A stretch of 54,269 nt of DNA. Source: an uncultured beta proteobacterium (lineage in GTDB: Bacteria > Pseudomonadota > Gammaproteobacteria > Burkholderiales > Burkholderiaceae_C). Positions 8,799 through 17,861 of this stretch are shown here, piece by piece (positions within the stretch are counted from its first letter, which is position 1; every line of letters starts with the position of its first letter). Under the pieces are notes generated by a model that was not told the DNA's origin, made no database searches, and saw nothing but the letters and a program-made list of their open reading frames with translations. The stretch covers positions 1-54,269 of the forward strand of contig CAIQOO010000092.1 of the NCBI GenBank assembly GCA_903873485.1. Direction: 5' to 3'. A program made the translations under genes and the position numbers.

Positions 8799-10129
8799 GT
8801 TCTGATAGCCCAAAGTTCAAGTTTCAAGCCGGGAAAGTCCCCGGCAATATGCATGCCAAGTCCGCCGGATCGTTCCAGACCACGCCAGAATTCGCTGGCG
8901 GTATCAAGCTCAAAATAATTATTGCCAGCATGGTACGGAATTTGACGCGGCGCGACCGGCAGCGGGCGAAGACCGACACCGGGGAGGTGCAAATTCACCA
9001 GATCGCGTATCTTTTCCACTGGGCCAATCTTGACCTGAGTCGGAAATTGTTTGCGTACCTGCTCACCCGGCAAATCAGATGCCACGGCGAGCACAAATGT
9101 GGCGCTCTTGATCAAGTCCTTATTGGCAATGACCGCCACCCGCACGCCATAGGCGCGCTCCATCAACTCAATCTGGAAGGCGTTTTGCTCAAGCACCATC
9201 GACAGGGAACGCCGCAAGTCAGCCATCAGCGGCAAAAAGCAGTTGACCAATACGTCGTGGTTGTAGGCCGGATACTCGCCGGGGCGGCGCGTGTCGCGGG
9301 TAAACGTGGTGAAGTCGCCGGCGAGCGTCAGCAGGTCAGCATAAAGGCGCTCGGGATGCAGCGCGCGCGATTGCGACAAATGCACCACCAGCGGTTCGTA
9401 ACGGTTCACCAGTTGCAGCATCAGAAAGTCACCCAGCTCGGATACGCCACCACGACCGGGTGCCGATTGCCGGGCCGCCAGCGCATCGCCCCGGTGGTGC
9501 AGCAAACCGGCCAGTTCCCGCAAAAAACCTGACAGCAAAGTGCTTTCATGCACTACCACCAGCGGTGGAATATGGTTGTCGTCGAGCAAGATCGACAGAT
9601 CATTGCGCCGCTCTACCACCTGGCAGACACCCAGTTTGGTCCAGTCTTCAGGAATTTCATCTTCAGCCAGCAAGCGCAGTCGCAAATGGGCGGTCTGGAT
9701 CGGTGCCGGGTCCCCCGCGACCGAGTTTTGATCTGACACCTCTTCGTCAGATACCCGAAAGCGGGCCAGCGAGCGGCCATCATCGTCAAACGAGACCTCC
9801 TCGCTGCCGGGTCGATATACCGGCAGACACAGATAGATGCGTTTGGCCTTGACGTTTTCGGAAATGGTCAACACGCTGGGCGGATCATTCACGCCAGGGA
9901 ACGCGAACGGTGTTCCATCAGGCATGACTCCGGTCGCACTGGCAATGGCCACCTTGCCGATCGCCAGAGAAGGGGCATCAAGCACCAGCGAATGGAATCC
10001 CCAGAAATGCCCCTGAGCGCTCAGCGTCAACTGGCGCTGGGCAAACTCTTGCTGGCGCTGTGCCTGTTGAAAATGCTGAGGCCGAAGGAACATGCCCTCG
10101 GACCACACCACACGGCTGCGATCACCCAT
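8795..10129 (-). CDS. tssK: T6SS baseplate protein TssK
   Basis: 444 aa, the usual TssK size. The N-terminus DRSRVVWSEGMFLRPQHFQQ is the family signature. TssK trimers join the baseplate wedge (TssE/F/G) to the TssL/TssM membrane complex, as phage receptor-binding proteins do. The ATG at 10129 is chosen because GGGAGG lies just upstream; a longer frame opens with TTG at 10168 and would overlap the previous gene's stop. It is coupled to tssL through a 4-nt overlap. Confidence 0.96.
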   Translation of the reverse strand: MGDRSRVVWSEGMFLRPQHFQQAQRQQEFAQRQLTLSAQGHFWGFHSLVLDAPSLAIGKVAIASATGVMPDGTPFAFPGVNDPPSVLTISENVKAKRIYLCLPVYRPGSEEVSFDDDGRSLARFRVSDEEVSDQNSVAGDPAPIQTAHLRLRLLAEDEIPEDWTKLGVCQVVERRNDLSILLDDNHIPPLVVVHESTLLSGFLRELAGLLHHRGDALAARQSAPGRGGVSELGDFLMLQLVNRYEPLVVHLSQSRALHPERLYADLLTLAGDFTTFTRDTRRPGEYPAYNHDVLVNCFLPLMADLRRSLSMVLEQNAFQIELMERAYGVRVAVIANKDLIKSATFVLAVASDLPGEQVRKQFPTQVKIGPVEKIRDLVNLHLPGVGLRPLPVAPRQIPYHAGNNYFELDTASEFWRGLERSGGLGMHIAGDFPGLKLELWAIRT

Positions 10130-10164
10130 TGCAACCTCCCAAGGCTTTCCTGCCCTGGGGCCGC

Positions 10165-10566
10165 TCAAAACGCAGTAAAGGTATCGATAACATTTTGGTT
10201 CTTTTCAATTTCGCCCTTGTGGGCGGTTTGCTCATTTTTGAGACTGTTTTGCAATTGATTGTTGAACGTGCTAACGCTGCTATTTACTAACGACACCGCA
10301 GCTTGCACCTGCGCCATCAATGCCGCCGGAACATTCTCGGCACCACCCTCGATGCTGCCGCCCGAACTGTCGATCGATGAGGACAACTGGCTCAATGTAC
10401 TGGCGATTGTGTTTTGCTCCAGATTTCGATAGCTGTTGAGCTTTCTATTCGCTGCGGTGATGACATCGTCAAGTGACTTTGCCGCCTCCTTCATCTTCTT
10501 GGTTGCCTCGTCAGAATACTCTTTAGTGTCTTCTATGGTGTCGACAGTTGCAAATTTCTTGGCCAT
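10165..10566 (-). CDS. Unrecognised small helical protein in the T6SS operon
   Basis: 133 aa, not recognised. Shine-Dalgarno AGGAGCTAAAC and position 35 bp before tssK support it as a real gene. There is no signal peptide or membrane segment. The sequence is charged and helical at the N-terminus (TIEDTKEYSDEATKKMKEAA), has a Gly/Ser-rich turn in the middle (SSIDSSGGSIEGGAENV) and an Asn/Gln/Ser-rich amphipathic helix after it, ending IDTFTAF. It has no cysteine and no tryptophan. The two-helix layout recalls small secreted helical-hairpin proteins, but no WXG motif is present. Position between vgrG/HEAT and tssK suggests secreted cargo, adaptor or baseplate accessory; this is inference only. 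Confidence 0.75.
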   Translation of the reverse strand: MAKKFATVDTIEDTKEYSDEATKKMKEAAKSLDDVITAANRKLNSYRNLEQNTIASTLSQLSSSIDSSGGSIEGGAENVPAALMAQVQAAVSLVNSSVSTFNNQLQNSLKNEQTAHKGEIEKNQNVIDTFTAF

Positions 10567-10592
10567 TGTTTAGCTCCTGACTTAGTAGCATG

Positions 10593-11672
10593 CTATGCAA
10601 GTTCAGCGCCCGTTAGGGTCTTATAGGTTTGAGAGAGAACAGCCTTCAGAGCGGCCTCGGACGCAGCAAACCGCTGGCGCACCACGGCTGCGGCAGGGGC
10701 GAATTCCTTCGGGCACAGGCACAGCAGCAGGCAATGGGCGGCGGCGCTACGCACGGCGGCATCGCGCACCCGCTGCACAATGCACTCCGTCGGCAATTCT
10801 TTGAAGTTGGCACGCAGCCCGGCCAGCGTGCGGCAGATGGCTTCCTGACGCACCGGATCGTCCGTGGCGACCAGACTGTCAGCCAGCGACCGGATGGCTG
10901 GCCTTGCTGATGCCCCCAGTCCACCCAAAGCCTCCAGTGCCGCGCGCCAATGCGCTGGGTCCGTCGCCGCACAGGCCGTTTGCACCAGTGCCGCCAATGC
11001 AGAACTTCCGGGGTTGATCCGGACTAATGCGGCATAGACCGCAACCCCGGTGGGCACCAAAGGGGCATTTGACACCGAGCGCATCAAATAAGCCTCAATG
11101 TTTCGTTGCGCTGGTGGATCACCCTCGGTGCTACAGGCCAGGGCCTGAAGCGCTTCAGTGGTCCAAAGGCTAGGATCGGTGCGATCAATTTGCCCGCCGA
11201 TGGCGGCACGAAAATTCTTGGCAAATGGCTCAAAACACAGCAGAGCAACCTTGCGCGCATTGGCATCGTCGCAAGTCAGCAACTCACACACCGATGCCGC
11301 CGCAGCTACCGGCAAACATTTGAGCCGAAACATGGCGTGCGCCGTCAGGGTCCGCACCGGCATAGACTGTTCTGCTGCAACCAGATCGATCAGGCGAGCC
11401 TGCTCTTCTGGCGTCGTTGACCCGGGTTCCAGACAACCCAGAGCGGCAGCGGCCAATTGCGCCTCCATCGGGTCAGCCAGACTCAGCCTGGCAGCCTGCA
11501 CCAATGCAACCCGACATTCGCCAATCGGTGCCTTGGGTTGCACGGCCATCCCCAAGGCCAGCGTGCGCGTCTTGGCCTCCGATGAACTCAGGTGCCGGGT
11601 CAGCACGTCAGCGGGCCAGATTGCAATGCCAGGTGCCGGATCGGTCGCAGGGGAATTACTGGCAGAAGTCAT
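10593..11672 (-). CDS. HEAT-repeat-like protein encoded after vgrG
   Basis: 359 aa with no signal peptide. It is almost entirely alpha-helical and Ala/Leu-rich, with repeated helix-pair units such as EAQLAAAALGCLEPGS, DDANARKVALLCFEPFAK, WRAALEALGGLGASARPAIR and DPVRQEAICRTLAGL, spaced as in HEAT/armadillo folds. Such folds act as protein-binding scaffolds. The gene starts 11 bp after the vgrG stop, where adaptors or chaperones that load effectors onto VgrG are usually encoded, so an adaptor role is a reasonable guess. HEAT proteins do occur beside vgrG genes in other Proteobacteria, but I cannot assign a named family with certainty. Confidence 0.75.
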   Translation of the reverse strand: MTSASNSPATDPAPGIAIWPADVLTRHLSSSEAKTRTLALGMAVQPKAPIGECRVALVQAARLSLADPMEAQLAAAALGCLEPGSTTPEEQARLIDLVAAEQSMPVRTLTAHAMFRLKCLPVAAAASVCELLTCDDANARKVALLCFEPFAKNFRAAIGGQIDRTDPSLWTTEALQALACSTEGDPPAQRNIEAYLMRSVSNAPLVPTGVAVYAALVRINPGSSALAALVQTACAATDPAHWRAALEALGGLGASARPAIRSLADSLVATDDPVRQEAICRTLAGLRANFKELPTECIVQRVRDAAVRSAAAHCLLLCLCPKEFAPAAAVVRQRFAASEAALKAVLSQTYKTLTGAELA

Positions 11673-11683
11673 GCGGATCGCGC

Positions 11684-14050
11684 TTAAAGAATGTTCCCGG
11701 CACCTGGGGTGTAGGCCGCCGACACAATGCTGGGGGTGACAATGGTTCCGGCAACATTGAGCATGCCTGTAATATTGACCACGCCCACCAAGTTGATCAT
11801 CGCCGCCTTCACCGTCACGACGGCACCTGTCACACTGACCGTGGCCGTAGCCGTCACGCTGGCAGAAGCTCCTGCGGTGATACTGACATCGAGGCCAGCC
11901 GTCAGGCTGCTTGACATGCCGACAGTCGTTGACTGACTCATGCCGACCTTAAATGTGTCCGACAGGCCGATCGTGGTGTCGCAATTTATGGCAATATTGT
12001 TGGTTTGCGATTTCACCACGGTGGTTTCGTCATTTCCATAAACCATGGCCTTACGCTTTCCGACAGTCTCGGCATAGAGCTGCGGTGTATTGACGTAATA
12101 GCCGCCGCCAGCAAAATGTGTCACCTTGTCAGTTGCTGCCAGAACATCTCTACCTTTGATGAGCGTGGTGCGACCGGACGCGACATAGTTCAACTGTTTG
12201 CCATAGATGCTATTGGTCTCGTCCGAGACCACCATGCTGAAATGCTTGCCGCCGACATATTCACGATGGTTACCCTGGGTTTGCTCCTTGAGGTCAGCGC
12301 CAACCCCCTGGGTGCGATTGCCCGTCACCATATTGCTTTGCTGGCCCAAGACACTGACATTTTGATCGACCTTGACTGTGGTGTCCTGATTGGCCTGCAC
12401 CTGAATGGTCTGGTTGTTGCCAATGACCTGTTTGTCGTTCGTGACCACGAACCGACTGTCATGCTGACCAATACGTGTCTCCCGGTCCACCCCCACCACG
12501 CGGGTTTCACTGGCCTCGACCACACTGTCAATATTGCGTTGGGCATGAACATACAGTTGCTCCTTGCCCTTGATGTCTTCCATTCGTATTTCATTGAAAT
12601 CCGTTGGACCGCCGCCTTTGCTGGATCTCGACTTGATGCCACTGGCTGTCTTGTTGTCGGACAGACCATAGGGAGGCATTTGGTCGGCGTTGTAAACCCG
12701 GCCAGTAATCATCGGGTAATCTGGATCACCACCAATAAAATCCACAATCACTTCCTGACCGATACGCGGAATATGGATAAAGCCCCATTTTTCGCCCGCC
12801 CATGGGTGGCTGACCCGAATCCAGCAACTGCTGTTTTCATCTTTCTTGTCGTGGTGGCGATCCCAAAAGAAGTGAACCTTCACCCGCCCATATTTGTCTG
12901 TGTGAATTTCTTCCCCTGCCGGACCGACCACCACAGCGGTTTGGGGCCCGTTGGTCAGGGGCTTCGCGGTGACCGGCTGGGGCCGATAAGGTATCGATGT
13001 CGGTTGCGCTGTCACCAGAATGTTCCAGGTAGCTTCACCTTCGCCACTGCCGGCCGACATGCGTGCGTTATCACGGAAGAAATAATTGGCCGCAACCGAA
13101 AGATATTCACGGTTTTGGTCAGCACGCGGGCAGCCCTCCAGCGTGAACAAATAGCCAGGAGCCATGGTGCGCACCGTTGTATTGCCTTGGGTTCGCTCAT
13201 GCTCGGCTTCCAGGGATTCGATTCGGACACCGGCGTAGTTTTCTCCGTCGCCATATTTCACATAGCCACCCGGCCACATGTAGCGCTCCCATGAATCATG
13301 GTTGTGGCCAAACGAATTTTTTCGCTTGGTTTCGAGATCGGCGCGGGGATTCTCAAAATCGTAATCGTCCGTGATGTATTCACCCGCGTTCACTTCTTCA
13401 AGCACTTGCCAGCTAGCGAAATGCTCTTCGTCATACACTGCGGCAGCATCCTGTCCGTAATACTTGATGGTTGACTTGCCAGGCAATGGTGCATGACAAC
13501 TGATTTCATCCACCAAAACCAGTTTATGGCTGCCTTCTGCATGTTCAAAATAGAAGTAGATGCCCTCATGCTCCATCAAGCGCATGACGAAGTTCAAGTC
13601 GGTTTCCTGATATTGAACACAGTAATCCCATTCGCGGTAAGTTTTTTTTAGTTTGACCAACAGCGCAAAGCCATACTTGCCCAATACCTCAGAAATAATA
13701 TCTGGCACTTTTTGAAACTGAAAAATCTTGCAGTCGCTGCGACGACTCGCCAACCACAACCAAGGGCGTAATTTGGCGGTGTAGATCAGGTGTAGCCCTT
13801 CACGACCACCGCTGCCAAATCGGGTACAGATGCCATTGAAATACCGTGTACTTTTGCCGCCTTCTGTTTCAACCTTGAGCGTGACATCCTTGCCCAGCAT
13901 GGCTTTGGCACTTAGTCCAGACTGCTTGCTATGAAAAACAACATCAAATTCAAACAGGCAAGAAAGTGCTTCAGTGCCCCGCATCTGGCGAAACCATAGC
14001 GCTTCTCCCAGGGGAGTAACGACATCAACAATCCGTTCATTCGAAGACAT
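11684..14050 (-). CDS. vgrG: T6SS spike protein VgrG (TssI)
   Basis: 788 aa. The N-terminal half is the gp27-like base (VVTPLGEALWFRQMRGTEAL; YCVQYQETDLNFVMRLMEHE). The gp5-like OB domain follows (GRVKVHFFWDRHHDKKDENS, CWIRVSHPWAGEKWGFIHIP), then a long C-terminal beta-helix. The last 100 residues are a low-complexity Thr/Val/Ala/Ser stretch (SITAGASASVTATATVSVTG) ending TPGAGNIL. No enzymatic toxin domain is recognised, so it is probably a carrier spike. The ATG at 14050 is preferred over a start at 14065. It overlaps the clpV stop by 14 nt. No PAAR or DUF4123 gene is adjacent. Confidence 0.95.
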   Translation of the reverse strand: MSSNERIVDVVTPLGEALWFRQMRGTEALSCLFEFDVVFHSKQSGLSAKAMLGKDVTLKVETEGGKSTRYFNGICTRFGSGGREGLHLIYTAKLRPWLWLASRRSDCKIFQFQKVPDIISEVLGKYGFALLVKLKKTYREWDYCVQYQETDLNFVMRLMEHEGIYFYFEHAEGSHKLVLVDEISCHAPLPGKSTIKYYGQDAAAVYDEEHFASWQVLEEVNAGEYITDDYDFENPRADLETKRKNSFGHNHDSWERYMWPGGYVKYGDGENYAGVRIESLEAEHERTQGNTTVRTMAPGYLFTLEGCPRADQNREYLSVAANYFFRDNARMSAGSGEGEATWNILVTAQPTSIPYRPQPVTAKPLTNGPQTAVVVGPAGEEIHTDKYGRVKVHFFWDRHHDKKDENSSCWIRVSHPWAGEKWGFIHIPRIGQEVIVDFIGGDPDYPMITGRVYNADQMPPYGLSDNKTASGIKSRSSKGGGPTDFNEIRMEDIKGKEQLYVHAQRNIDSVVEASETRVVGVDRETRIGQHDSRFVVTNDKQVIGNNQTIQVQANQDTTVKVDQNVSVLGQQSNMVTGNRTQGVGADLKEQTQGNHREYVGGKHFSMVVSDETNSIYGKQLNYVASGRTTLIKGRDVLAATDKVTHFAGGGYYVNTPQLYAETVGKRKAMVYGNDETTVVKSQTNNIAINCDTTIGLSDTFKVGMSQSTTVGMSSSLTAGLDVSITAGASASVTATATVSVTGAVVTVKAAMINLVGVVNITGMLNVAGTIVTPSIVSAAYTPGAGNIL

Positions 14051-16715
14051 AGTGGAAGTCCCCATCTACAACATCCATGGTGATATTTCCCAAAGACTGA
14101 CCATTGATCGTGCGCTTCAGGTACTCCTCTGACAGCCTTGGCAAAATTGTATTGGTCAATATGGCATCGATCATTCGGCCACCACTTTCAACTTCTGTGC
14201 AACGTGATGCAATCAGGACGACCACATCATCGGTGTAACTAAACTGCGCCTTGTGGTTTTCGGCAATGCGTTTCTTGATGCGATTGAGCTGCAAGCGAAT
14301 AATGTTGCCCAGCATCTCATCACTTAATGGATAGTAGGGAATCACTTGCAAACGCCCCAACAACGCAGCAGGAAAAACCTTGAGCAAGGATTCACGCAGA
14401 GCCTTGGCGATGTCATCAGGCGCTGGCATAAGCTCGGGGTCGCGTGTCATGCTCATCACCAGGTCGCTGCCAACGTTGCTTGTGAGGATGATGATGGTGT
14501 TTTTGAAATCAATCAGTCGGCCCTCGCCATCTTCCATGATGCCTTTGTCAAACACCTGAAAAAATATCTCATGAACATCGCTATGCGCTTTTTCGACTTC
14601 ATCAAGCAGCACAACGCTATAAGGTTTGCGCCGCACGGCTTCCGTTAAAACCCCGCCTTCACCATAGCCAACATAGCCAGGCGGGGCGCCCTTGAGCGTG
14701 GAAACGGTATGCGCCTCCTGAAACTCGCTCATATTGATGGTGATCATGTTCTGCTCGCCACCATAAAGTGTCTCAGCCAAAGCCAATGCGGTCTCGGTCT
14801 TGCCAACGCCTGATGGACCGACAAGCATGAACACACCAATCGGCTTGTTGGGGTTGTCGAGCCTGGCCCGACTGGTTTGAATGCGCTTTGCAATCATATC
14901 GAGCCCGTGACGCTGCCCAATCACGCGTTGATTGAGCGCGTCGGCAACATGAAGGATCGCTTCCACCTCATTTTTGACCATGCGACCTACTGGAATACCC
15001 GTCCAGTCGGCAACAACAGAAGCAACCGCCTGTGCATCAACGGCTGGCAAAATCAGCGGCTTGTCACCCTGCATGGCGGCAAGCTGGCCTTGCAATGCGC
15101 CAAGGTCCTTTAGCATGATCGCTCGCGCCTCGTCACCCAGTGGTACGGCGGTATCGACCTTGCCGTCGCCAGTCACCCGGAGCTTGCCGCGCATGTCAAG
15201 AACCTGGACGACCAGGTTCTTTTCGTCGTTCCAGCGCTTGTCCAGCGTGGCGAGAATTCCTGCGGCCAATTCACGTTTTTCCAGCGCCTCGGTCAATCGT
15301 GCGCCGATAGGAATTCCGACGGCAGCCTCGCGTTCGATGATGCCAACCTCGACATCGAGCATTTCAATTCGGCGCTGCACACTCTCAACTTCCGGTGGTG
15401 TGGCATGCTGGCTCACAGCCACGCGCGCGCAACTGGTATCAAGCAGGCTGACCGCTTTGTCCGGCAGTTGACGCGCCGGGATATAGCGGTGGGACAAATT
15501 GACAGCCGCCGTGATGGCTTCATCAAGCAACAAAACCTTGTGATGCTTTTCAAGCACCGTGGCCACGCCCCGCAACATGGCAACCGCCTTGGCTTCATCC
15601 GGTTCCGGAACTTGCACGACCTGAAAACGGCGGGTCAAAGCGGCATCTTTTTCGATGTATTTTTTGTACTCAGCCCAGGTTGTGGCACCGATTGTTCGCA
15701 ATGTTCCACGCGCTAGGGCTGGCTTGAGCAGGTTGGCTGCATCACCGGTACCGGCCTGACCACCGGCCCCAACCAGGGTGTGAATTTCATCCACAAATAA
15801 AATAACGGGTTTAGGGCTGGCTTGCACTTCGTCAATGACCTGGCGCAGCCGTTGCTCAAACTCACCCTTCATGCTGGCACCTGCCTGCAGCAAGCCAATG
15901 TCAAGGGACAGCAATGACACGTCTTGAAGCTGGGGCGGCACATCGCCCCGGGCTAGACGCAGTGCAAAACCTTCGACTACCGCAGTTTTTCCCACCCCGG
16001 CCTCGCCAGTCAGGATTGGATTATTTTGCCGCCGACGCATCAAAATATCGACAATCTGGCGTATTTCCTCATCTCGCCCGGTAACCGGATCCAGCTCGCC
16101 CTTGCGCGCCTTTTCGGTCAGATCAACTGCGTATTTTTTCAGGGCATCCTGTTTGCCCATTTGTGCTGGCGCCATGGCACCACTGGCTTCACCCGGCTCA
16201 CCGCCCATCCCAGTACCATCGCTGGCTGCAAGCCCATCCTCGGGCGATCCCTTGACAATTTCTGCCAGTTTTTCTGACAGGGCATCAATGCCAAGCTTCT
16301 CAAATTCACGCGAAATACCGTACAAAATGTTGCGTAATCCGGTTGTTTTCACCAGCCCAACCAAAATGTAGGCGCTGCGAACCTGTGAGTCACCATACTT
16401 CAAGGTGCCATAGACCCAGGCACGTTCAACTGCGTTTTCGATGTGCTCTGACAAATCGGAAATTGAAGTGGCACCGCGTGGCAATTTGTCGAGCGCTCTC
16501 GTCAGATCAGCCGCAAGTTTGGAAGCATCAAGATCAAAATGACGAATAATTCGATGCAGGTCACTGTCATTGGCACTCAACACTTGATGCAGCCAATGCA
16601 CCAGTTCGACATATGGGTTGCCGCGCAGCTTACAGAAAACTGTGGCACCCTCAATGGCTTTGTAAAGAAGCGGGTTTAGCTTGCCAAATAAGGCGGTACG
16701 GTTAATATCAGACAT
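14037..16715 (-). CDS. tssH: T6SS sheath-disassembly ATPase ClpV (TssH)
   Basis: 892 aa AAA+ unfoldase of the ClpB/ClpV family. An N-terminal Clp-N domain (1-160) recognises the contracted sheath. The first AAA module has Walker A GEAGVGKT at 237-244; the second has [16 protein letters not shown] at about residue 620; a middle coiled segment lies between them. A Gly/Ala-rich linker ([19 protein letters not shown]) follows the N-domain. ClpV extracts TssB/TssC from contracted tails so they can be reused. AGGAGA seven bases before the ATG at 16715 sets the start over the in-frame GTG at 16721. Confidence 0.97.
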   Translation of the reverse strand: MSDINRTALFGKLNPLLYKAIEGATVFCKLRGNPYVELVHWLHQVLSANDSDLHRIIRHFDLDASKLAADLTRALDKLPRGATSISDLSEHIENAVERAWVYGTLKYGDSQVRSAYILVGLVKTTGLRNILYGISREFEKLGIDALSEKLAEIVKGSPEDGLAASDGTGMGGEPGEASGAMAPAQMGKQDALKKYAVDLTEKARKGELDPVTGRDEEIRQIVDILMRRRQNNPILTGEAGVGKTAVVEGFALRLARGDVPPQLQDVSLLSLDIGLLQAGASMKGEFEQRLRQVIDEVQASPKPVILFVDEIHTLVGAGGQAGTGDAANLLKPALARGTLRTIGATTWAEYKKYIEKDAALTRRFQVVQVPEPDEAKAVAMLRGVATVLEKHHKVLLLDEAITAAVNLSHRYIPARQLPDKAVSLLDTSCARVAVSQHATPPEVESVQRRIEMLDVEVGIIEREAAVGIPIGARLTEALEKRELAAGILATLDKRWNDEKNLVVQVLDMRGKLRVTGDGKVDTAVPLGDEARAIMLKDLGALQGQLAAMQGDKPLILPAVDAQAVASVVADWTGIPVGRMVKNEVEAILHVADALNQRVIGQRHGLDMIAKRIQTSRARLDNPNKPIGVFMLVGPSGVGKTETALALAETLYGGEQNMITINMSEFQEAHTVSTLKGAPPGYVGYGEGGVLTEAVRRKPYSVVLLDEVEKAHSDVHEIFFQVFDKGIMEDGEGRLIDFKNTIIILTSNVGSDLVMSMTRDPELMPAPDDIAKALRESLLKVFPAALLGRLQVIPYYPLSDEMLGNIIRLQLNRIKKRIAENHKAQFSYTDDVVVLIASRCTEVESGGRMIDAILTNTILPRLSEEYLKRTINGQSLGNITMDVVDGDFHYVFE

Positions 16716-16733
16716 GGACACTCTCCTAAATAA

Positions 16734-17861
16734 TTATTCACCACAAGACTGATGAGCGCTGGTCAAACGCTCAATATCCAGCAACACATCATCTGCGTCC
16801 TTACTGCGCCTGCCAGAGGGCATGCCAAGCCAACTGGTCCAGCCGAGCTGACCGTAGATTCCGAGCCTGACCGCAGGAACCTCCTCTTTGACGAGAATGA
16901 GGCGTGCATCCCAGGCAAGTTCAACGCCCAGGTAGTTGCGAACCCAATCACGCACTTGCAGAAAACGATCCCCTCTAGGTAAAAAACGCTCAAACTCCTG
17001 AAATCGCATGGCTCCCAATATGAGTCGAAACTTGTGCTGTACGTCGGGTACACGCACACCTGCGATGGCACCTTGACCGAGTCGTGATGAGGTTAACCCC
17101 AGTTCAACCCGATGTGGCGACCCTTTGCCTGCCAATGTGGCAGACAAAAGCCGACTCCGGTCTTCGATCGCCAGTTTCAGCCATTGCAGGCAATACTCGT
17201 TCAACGCCACAGGAATGCGCAGCAGCGCAGCCAAAGGACGCACGAGACCCTCCACATTTCGGGTTTGGCGACACAAATGCCCCGCATGGTGCAATTTCAA
17301 ATGATCGGGCACCGAATCCCGATGGCGGAGCGAGACTTGGCCAAGCCCCACCAAACTGGCAGCGTAACGTCCAAAACCGTCACGTTCAGGATGATCAAGG
17401 CTGTTGGCGGCCTGGCAATCTGCCCAAGCACGGTAAAACAACAAAATCATCCGGTGCTGGAAAACATCACAAAACCTGGCGATCGTATGGTCTCTATTGT
17501 GCAAAATTCTTTCTTGTACATATTCCGTCAGATGCAGGGGCAACACCCCATTAGGACCAAACATTCCGAAGTTGTTGACGGATAAGCGCCCAAAACCGTG
17601 AGCAGCCTCGCCAGGTTTGTATTCGTGCAAGGAGGCTGGCGCAAATGCAGGAGAAACGTGCTGAGTGAGCCGCAGGGGCTCGTTCCGGGGCCGAAGCGCC
17701 CTCCCCAAGGGTAGAAAGCCTGGCACTGCAGCGTCAACTTGGCGCAAAACATGGTAAAAATCAAACTGTGTTGCATCAACCGCCAATTTTGTAAACAACG
17801 ACTCCAGCGCCGCATGGGCAGCGGTTGCAAGTTCACCAGAATCGTTTAGTGGACTGTTCAT
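16734..17861 (-). CDS. tssG: T6SS baseplate protein TssG (ImpH)
   Basis: 375 aa. Family features are FDFYHVLRQVDAAVPGFLPLG near the N-terminus, then LTQHVSPAFAPASLHEY, NNFGMFGPNGVLPLHLTEY and a C-terminal part ending in LGWTSWLGMPSGRRSKDADD. TssG forms the baseplate wedge with two TssF copies and one TssE. It is coupled to tssF by a 4-nt ATGA overlap (17858-17861), which also fixes the start; a longer frame to 17894 exists but lacks support. Confidence 0.94.
   Translation of the reverse strand: MNSPLNDSGELATAAHAALESLFTKLAVDATQFDFYHVLRQVDAAVPGFLPLGRALRPRNEPLRLTQHVSPAFAPASLHEYKPGEAAHGFGRLSVNNFGMFGPNGVLPLHLTEYVQERILHNRDHTIARFCDVFQHRMILLFYRAWADCQAANSLDHPERDGFGRYAASLVGLGQVSLRHRDSVPDHLKLHHAGHLCRQTRNVEGLVRPLAALLRIPVALNEYCLQWLKLAIEDRSRLLSATLAGKGSPHRVELGLTSSRLGQGAIAGVRVPDVQHKFRLILGAMRFQEFERFLPRGDRFLQVRDWVRNYLGVELAWDARLILVKEEVPAVRLGIYGQLGWTSWLGMPSGRRSKDADDVLLDIERLTSAHQSCGE

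Noticed and set aside
12005..13294. 429-codon plus-strand open frame
   Set aside because: Antisense to vgrG, whose domains account for the region; no ribosome site or motif.
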